Shown here piece by piece: positions 52,001 to 61,000 of a stretch of DNA of 64,000 nt (within the stretch, counting starts at the first letter, position 1; each line of letters begins with the position of its first letter). The stretch lies in contig BDSL01000038.1 of assembly GCA_003116995.1 (NCBI GenBank), forward strand, positions 124,001-188,000. Direction: 5' to 3'. A program made the translations under genes and the position numbers. This stretch comes from Yamagishiella unicocca. Its lineage: Eukaryota > Chlorophyta > Chlorophyceae > Chlamydomonadales > Volvocaceae. The notes under the pieces were generated by a model. The model was not told the DNA's origin. It did not search any database and saw nothing but the letters and a program-made list of their open reading frames with translations.

Positions 52001-55000
52001 GGTGGTAGGGCTGCTCGGACCATTTTCTCTTCACTTCGGAACCAGAATTGATAAGGGCAAGCAACGAGATCACCCGTGAAGCACTGGAAGCCGTGCGGCG
52101 GGCGCTGCAGGTACGTTGCTTCATGGAACAACTAGCATCCAACCTAAACCCCTGAATCCCTAGAATCCTAGAACCTTAAAACCCTAGAACCTTAAAACCT
52201 TAAAACCCCAGATGTTTATTCTTCAAGCCAACGGCAGCAACGCTGTCAACGATCGCCTGCAATCCCTGCAGACCGCGCCTGCCAGCGGGGCCTCCTCCGC
52301 TTCCGAAGCTCCCACTGAGGTCAACATCACTGCGTGGATGGCCATCAGCCGCACCCGAGTCCAGTGCACTCCCGCCGCAAGCACCTGGGTGTTGCAGGTA
52401 GGTAGATAGGCGGGGGCGTAACGACCCAGCCCCGTTTCGACGAACCTGCGTGTACATACTGTAACGGAATCGACCCCAATGTAATTATTATGCCTGCTGT
52501 TTTCCGCCTTATAATAGTGTATGGACGCGGTACTCAAAGTCGTCTCTTGTGAACGGCCCTCGCTCGGTTCCAACTGATCCACGATCCCAGGCGGCCTCCA
52601 GCTTCATAAACATTGAGTTTGTTGGCTGTCAAATGGTGGTCAACCCTGTGGCTAACAACGTGACCGTGGCGTTTGGTAGGTGCTGGGGGACGAACGTGCT
52701 GCTACCCGCGTGAATGTCGATGGTGCTGCCGCAAAATACTCTTATGTCATGGGGTACAGCTGGGAAAGTAGAGCTGCTAACGAATAGGAATGACTAAAAC
52801 AGTTGATGAACCCCAATGCACAATTTTCTCTTTTTGGTCTTTCACTTGTATGTAAGGTTTTCCCGCTGTAGTCCCGGCCTCCTACCTGCATAATTGCTTA
52901 GTGGCATACGTGCCCCGCTCCTCCGTGACGCTTGCAGTTAACTGCGTGTTTCGAAACACAATCGATCGGCCGGCAATTGTGGTCATGTCGGGAGGCCGTG
53001 TCGCCATCAAGGGTTCATTGTTCCTTAACAACACATATGCGTCTCTGGTCGGCAACGCCCCACCGCCACGTCGTCCCGGCAACATGACTGGCACCAACAG
53101 CATCTCCCCTATTGACGCACCGCTTTGGGGCGCTGGGTCGGCCATCTACGTCTCGCCCCGGGGATCGATCACCGAGATCACCATGTCCGCGTTTGTGAAC
53201 AACGGCAACGGGTGAGGTCGGGACATACATGAGCGTTTTCGCTTTCTTATCACAGTCCGGTCTGCTCTTTACCAGGGGTGGATCATCAATGGCGGCTACA
53301 GCAGTATACACCGGCTGCAAGGCATTATTGCCCATTATTCTTCTCGAGTACGTCACCCTCCTCTTCCTTACATACCTTTTCCCAAATGTCCATCGTGATT
53401 GCCAGTTGTCCTCCATGCGGTCTTAGCTAAGATATAGCCACAGCAGCATTTCAACAATGCCATCGCGGTGTCACATTTCTTGCAGTAGCTCTGTCGCCTA
53501 CCCGACGCAATGCTACACTGCCCTTAGATTGCTCCCTTTCGTTGAGGCCTACTGTAATTCGCACGCAATCGACAAACGATACTTGTCGGCCGGGCGTCAC
53601 TCCACGACGTCGCTGAGGATGAACGAAACTACTTGAAGGCTTTTGTACCACCCTACTTCGTTTGACGGGTTTCACCGATTGGAGGTATGGTATGGGTCTC
53701 CCGCCGATAAATCTACCTCCGTCAATCCATCCATGGCAGGGCCGGCTCTACCAGCGGCGGCGCTATCTACTTGAAGGGTCCTAGGTCCTGCCTCGCATCC
53801 GTAATTGATAGCGTGTTTACTGATAATGGGCGCCTGGACGCTAGCTTCCTGGCTGGCGGAGCTATTTCCGGGGAGGCGGCTGACGGCTGCGATGTCAACG
53901 TGCTCAACACCAACTTCTTACGTAATGCTGGTGGAGACGGCGGCAGCATCTACCTGGTGCAGATGGGCGCCCGCAACATCAACTTCACCAACACGCGCTT
54001 CTGGAGCAACAGGGTACGCTCCGGGCCGGTGCTTGCTCTGGGTAGCGGGTACCGTATGCATGGGTTGCAGAGCCGGCTATGTGGGTGTGACCCCGCCTGC
54101 AGATCAAGCAACGTACATGCATGACGGTGCAGTAAGTCAGGTACTGCAAAAGGGTTTGGCGGTGCCCACCAAGCGCGTGCCGGCGTGAACCTGCCGTTCC
54201 GAGGTCACTAGCCGACCATCCATGCATACAGTAAAGCCAGCATTCTGCCTGTGCGCGTCGGGCTGCTGGACGACACTACTGGAATTAGCCTCGGCAGCAA
54301 CATAAAACGAAAAATAGTTTTCATCATATTACCTGCAAGCAGCGCATGCAGGTTGCCGACGCGGACATCCCACATGCCTGTCGTGTCACCGATGCTCATA
54401 CAGGCTTTCAGCAGAGGCGGCGCTCTGTACATGGCGAATGTGTTTGGTAGCGTAAGCATGGATGATTTGCACTTCGTAAATAACACGGCCGAAAGCAGGG
54501 GCGGCGCCGTGAGTTTTGAGGGCGTCATCGCTGTCACAGCGTACGGACTGTGGCTGGAGGCCAACACAGTGACGCTGGGCGTGGTGGGTTTATGCGTCAA
54601 GCGGCGGGGCGGGGTCATGGGGTGGGCATCCATGCTGGGACAAGGTGGCATACATACGCAGCTAATAACGCGGGTAGTGGGCGTTAGGGGTAAGGGAGAT
54701 GGAAGCCTGTTGAACTGTCTTTTTTCTGTCAAGGAAAGTCTTACTTAGCAGCTTTTTATTTACCCGACCGCCGGCCGCGTGTGTGCGTCTGTCTACAAAC
54801 ACCACGTACTGTACGCCTGCGTCCAGGGCGGCGGCATGGCGCACTCGCGTCAAGGCGTGCTGCAGCTGTCGCGCTCCGTTATCAGTGGCAACCGGGGAGC
54901 GTACGGAGGCGGTCTGGGCTGCTCGCAGGACCTTGAGGTGCGGCTGGTGGACACTGTCGTGACAGACAACGTGGGGACGGAACACGCGGGCGGCGCGGAG

Positions 55001-58000
55001 TGCTACCAGTGCTACCTGTTCACTGCAATCAGGTATTCTGTTGGGCAAGGGACACCGCTCGTCTGGGGTCTTCATTCCTAGCTAAGGCACGCTCAAAGTC
55101 CCCGCCCGTTAACCTACGTCGTCCAATAATGTTTCTCTCTTGCCTACAAACATTTTACCGTGCGTCCCGCCAATGCAAGACAGCCTCCGTCAGCAGTATG
55201 CCTCGGTGATGTCGCGGCTTGGCCATCAGCCAATCCCATGTAAGGGTAACCTCTGATTACAGTATATATGTAGCAGTCTGAAGGTTCATTTGAACATTCC
55301 ATTCCCCCCTGCACCCATCCCCATATCGATGGGGATGCATCCAGGACGAACTTCACCCGAAACATGGCGCCCTCTGGCGGCGGCCTGGTGCTGACCCAGG
55401 TGGAGATGGGGGGCAGCCTGGACAACGTTATCTTCGCCGACAACGTGGGAATGCCGCTGGATGGCACCGCGGAGAAGGTGGACAATACCGACTGTGCCCG
55501 AGATGCCAAGGGTGCCGGTGGCGCGCTGTGCATCCAACTGCGCCGCAGTGTCCGTCTGCGGGGCGTCCGTTTCACCAATAACACTGCCATGTCCGGCGGC
55601 GGCGCGTTCTTAAGGAAGCGCTGCTTGACTGGCGAGGCGGGCTGCGGTGCAGCGATAATCGCAGACACTGTGTTTACGGATAATGTGGCGACAAGCGGTG
55701 GCGGTGGCGCATTCTTCCGCACCACGCACGACCTGGTCAACGTCACTTGCTCTGCTGCTGGGGACGACAGCTTCTGGTGGCCATCGGATTTGCTCAATAT
55801 AGCTTGCAGCAAGTGAGCTGAGCGCATAGTTCTGCTAGGAGGCTGGGGTTCTGGGGAGAATGGGATTTGGTGCTGGCTGGAGGGTGCGTGAGAGGTTAAA
55901 GATGTCCACCCAATGCATACATACTCAAAATATATCCACTATCCACGTTTGCGTCCTACCTGGACTTCAGCGGTTTCTCCCCGTTGTTACTCTGGTGCTT
56001 ACACATGTCTGCCATGCCGCCATGCCTGCCTCTCGTTGACTAACATTATTCGCTACCCACGCCTTCCTTTCTTTACTATGTACAGCACCTGGGTGCGGAA
56101 CACGGCCTTGTACGGCGATATCACTGCCACTTATGCGTACTACCTGGTGCCGACCACGTCGCAAAATTTGATGAACTACCGGTCCAATGACCCACTCAAC
56201 ATCACAGTCACGATACGCGACTACCACAACCAACTCATATTGGGTACGTTGCCGCCACTTTGCCGTCAGGTCATCACGTCCGCAGCAAGTGGCCTCATCT
56301 CATAAATGTATGTGCCTCGGCGAGCGAGAATTGCAGACATACAGCTACATAACGAGCGCTCGCTATGGCATTGAAGGATTCTTGCATCAACCTTCACCTA
56401 TCTACCATGCACCCGCCGCTGGTTCAATCCACACGTATGTATGTATGTTCGTGGCTTCATTCCTGGTGCCCCTAAAATGTCTTTGCTTGTTGTAACGGTT
56501 CCAGACCAAGAGTCTTTGTATTAGGGATACTGAAAGGCTGCAACTCCTTGAGCGGTTTGTGCGCATTGTGGTAACTGACTGGCTGCTTCTGCAAATAAAC
56601 CTGCTGTTTCACCGGTGCAGATGGAACGCGGGAGGCCACCACCACTTTGGTTGTGCGCGTAGACAGCAATGCCACCCTCGCGCTCACGGGTAACAGCATC
56701 AGCACCGCCAAGGGTGTGGGCGACTTCACGAGCACATTGAAGCTACAGGTTTGTCGCATCTGATCTCCTTTTGCTATCAGCTAGCTGCATGCTACATTCG
56801 CCCTAAGACATAGCCTATATGATTGGTTTTGATGATCTGTGGCCGCTCATTCCCAAACGTTCTGTGTGTCAGTCATAAATTAATGTTCCATTTTAATACA
56901 TGATCAGGCAAAGCCAGGCAACTACACGCTTATCATTGAGGCCCCGTACACATCACTACTCCTTGAACCTGCATACGTTAACGTCATGGTGAGTCATCAT
57001 ACCGCAACCGGGGCTGGGACTGAGGACGATGGATGTAGGCTACCTACTAACCTGCTGGTTGATGCCATGTACGGGCAAGTTACGTACATTCCAACACGGT
57101 AGTCGACCTAATAAGTTGCTGCGATTGAATTTGCATTGGACTGCTCGTACTAGGCTTCCCTTGCTTGATGCCCTTCCCCAAAGAAGCCGCATAGCGAGCT
57201 GGCGCCAGCTTCCACACGACGCAGCAGTCCGTGCGTGCGTGCGTGATGGCACGTGCGGGAGGTGTCACATCCGCACGCCAGCGCCGTTCAGGTCCAGGTA
57301 GTCGCAGGCACTTAGTTCAGGACATGAGGTGATGCATGGTTGCTGTGCGTTACACGTAGGTGCGCGCCTGTGACTACGGCGAGGTCACCAATAAGGAAGG
57401 CACAGCGTGCATAATCTGCGACCCCGGGTGGTTCTCCCTCAACCGCTCGAGCACCATGGTAGGTGCCATACCGTATGTATGAGTGGAGGAACCTGATTAC
57501 CCAGCCACCAGGTTCATGCATGTTCGGTTCATATGCTCCGGGAATAATTATCGGGACTAGGTCCGCACATACAATGAGTTCGTAGGCGGGGCCCCAGCGC
57601 GAAGCGCCTCGGGGGGCCCCGCCCTGTCGTAGGATTGCCCATGTCCGTCCGCCGCCGTGCGTGCGTAACGTTGCAAACATTACAGGACGCCCAACTGTAA
57701 CCAGGTATCAGTAGCCTTATGCATCCTCTATTACACCCTAACTTTACTTTGGCCACCAAAAATCATTTGAGCGATAACGAATTTCACGGTTCATGGAACA
57801 AGGCCAGGGTCAAAGCAACTGTACTTCCCTCTAGCAGGTTCCATGGACCTTATAATATCAAGCCACGGCATCTGATATTTCTAATATCCACTCGCCGCGG
57901 CCTTGCATCTTCGCCATTGTTGCGGCTTCCCGGGCCGAGCACCTTTGCGCTTTATTATGATAGGCAGGCTAGCGGTTTCGTTTTATGACCTGCGCTATTA

Positions 58001-61000
58001 TCATAAGCCAACCGATCGGGACCTTCGAGGAGGCGCACTCATGATCCGCCGTGGCGCGCTCGGCTGTGCCAGCCGGCACTTTGGCGATGGTTGGCATCGA
58101 TGCACAAGCCTCACAATGGTCATACAGCCCCTACGACAAAGGGGTGTCGGCCCTTGGCTGTGCCGACCGTCGCACGCCTGCCTATTTGAGGCATACAGCC
58201 CTTACGACAAGTAACCGGCCGAAACGGATTTAGGGGGGCCCTGAAGGGCCTCAAGGAAGCCGACACCCCTACCTTGTCATCTTATTTTTGGTAATTGCGT
58301 GAGCCCTGCATGCACATCCGGGACAGCGTACAGCGCATGGCTCGTTGAAAGCCATCCAGACCTACCTACCGCCATCCAAACCTATCTACCGTGGCATTTC
58401 CCTGCACGCAGTGCGACGCCTGTCCGAAGGATGCCAACTGCTCAGTCCCTGGGCACAGCTGGATAACTCTTCCAAACGATGGGTATTGGCATTCTGGGCC
58501 CCGAAGGTAGGTTTCCGGGGACGGCGGAGGGTTTGGGTCAATCACGTGATTACTAGGACTAATAATAATAATCCGTAGTCCGGCCGAAGCCTGGCCTGGT
58601 TTATAGGAATCCCCGGGATTTATACCGTCCGGCGCGTAGCTCTCAAATCTGAGGCCACTAGGGATTACTCAGTTGTTTGTTTACGCAGATTCTCCTATCT
58701 CTGCGGCAGAAGTAAAAGGTGTAAACATGGCAAGGAAGAAACCCAATTCAGCTAATAAGTCCTTTCAGTATGAGCTAAGTTTCCTAAACAGGAGGTGTAG
58801 GGCTGGTGGTAAACTTGATAATGCTAATTTGTTTGTTGGCGCGGGATGTGTACCTGCAGCCCACCATTTTCCCGTTGCTGACTGTGCAACCCATCCAGAC
58901 ATACGCCACCTTGACTGAAGGTTTCCGCCGTATCGTCCCTTGTCATCGATCACGTGCAGCTCAAACATGCTCAGTTGCCCGGCCGTGGACGCATGCATTG
59001 GACGTGCCGACTGGCCGCGCCAGGTGCGGGGCGGTAGCTAGGGAGGAACGAAAGTAGCAAGGGAAGGGCAGGGCCATTTGTAGTGTACATGGATAACAAT
59101 ATTGCAGGGGTGAAACCGACCAGAACCTATGCGATGCTCCGACGACGCCATCGTCGGAACTGCTGCATATCATCGTTCGTTGTCTTAAGGTTTTTTATGC
59201 GCGCGTGTCCCATTGTTTTTTTTAAGGAGGTGTGCCAGATCCCACCTCACGCGCTATCTACCGCTTTACAAAGGGATCGAGTTCGTTCCACTGATGTGGA
59301 ACCGGTGCAGGACAACATGGCCAAGTTCCTCATCGCGACTTGGGGCTTGGAGGGCGGCCCCACGCATAGCGACGTTGAAGAGAGCGTCTATGTCTTCGAA
59401 TACTACAAAATGCAGTGTGCTGAGGGTTACCATGGGCGGCTGTGCGGGCGCTGCAATTCAGGCTATGGCCACACAAGCGCGGGGTCCTGCACCAAGTGCG
59501 CCAGCAGCCTGTACAGCATTCTATATTACGTGTTGCTGTCCCTCACGAATGTTGCTATCATATACTTGGTAAGAGAGCAGATTGATTGGGCGCCGGGGCC
59601 AGCCAAGACTTTGCGGTACATACAGCAGTATGGTAGGACTTGTGTCAGGGTTTCCCTTTTCAGGTACCAACAGTAGGGGCTCCATCATCTCCATTTGCCG
59701 TACGTACTCGTGGCTGATCAGCGGCGGCCCATGTCACGGTTTATCCGCAACCCCTGAGCCTACTGTGAATCCTGTGCCAATGTATGTACAGTATACACAG
59801 TACCACGCACACCAATGTTCCTTACTTATTTTACGCACAGTCACTTCCCGCTGGATGCGGCAGACCATTCAATGGCCTGCTGCGCCCAGCCGCGGCGTGC
59901 TTCCAACGCGTTCATTAAGGCCATCTCGAACACGCGAGACGGTTAGAAGTTGTCGTTACCCCTAAAAGCCATATCCACTTCATCGTTGCTAATACTTATC
60001 GCTACATCCTTCATTCGCTGCTGGTCACCACGCAGACGGTTCGTGTGTTACTGAACAGATATTTTTTGCGGATCCGTTCGGAGGCCGCAGAGGCATGTCG
60101 TCAGCATTTAAAGGTACGTACGGTAGCTGCCGGGCGAACTACGTGAGAAGTTGCTCTCTGTGTACTGTGCGGTGCGTGCGTGTCTCTACACCCCCGCCGC
60201 GGATGTAACTAACACATATGATCGACTTCTAACTAGAAACTTTTATTGTCATTGATTGTATTCAATGAATACCTTTTCCAACGCTTTTCCTATAACGCAG
60301 CCTTTTCCATACCATATATCACACTGTCTGTAACACTACGGTATGCAGCAGCCCATCGGCGCCTTCAGCGAATTTCGGCGTCTAGCTACTCCCATCAGGA
60401 CACGCCATCGGTAATCCTGGCGTTTTGACTGCCTGCAGGATGGAGCCGAGCCTGCCTCTCCCAAGCGAGTTGGTGGGGGCGAAGACATGCCCCTGTCCGA
60501 TGGCGCCGCCTGCTCTTATGGCTTGGTGACACCCATGGAAAATAACGCATGGGAGCAGCCACAGCAGCTGAAAGAGGAAAAGGAGGAGGAGATAAAAGAG
60601 GAGCATTCGAAAGACGATGACACAGACGCCCAGCAGGACAGTAAGGGCAACAGCATCGCCAACAAGGCTATTGGTGACGACATGAAAGCGGGGAAACACA
60701 GCAAGCCTAAGTCGGCAACGTTTGCCACGGACCCCGAGAAACACGCCGACGGCAGGGGGGGCAAGCATGGCATTGTGCTTTCAATCTTGATGTCATATTT
60801 GCAGGTGAGGGCGTGCGTGCCTTGGGTGCGTGATGTAGGACGTGCTGGCGTGTGATGCGAGCAGCTATCCACGGATGGTACGTGACATGTATCAGCGCTA
60901 TCCAACGTCCCACATATATTAAGGAGCAGCTGCTGTTGAGATTCTCAAGCTACAGCCATCCCGAGAGCTCGGCTGACAGCTTGAGAATCTCAACAAAAGT

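Noticed and set aside
58673..58918. Open frame with Lys/Asn-rich sequence in intron 42 of gene B
   Set aside because: It would interrupt the exon chain, has no counterpart in gene A and no recognised domain. It may be a transposon scrap but cannot be supported.
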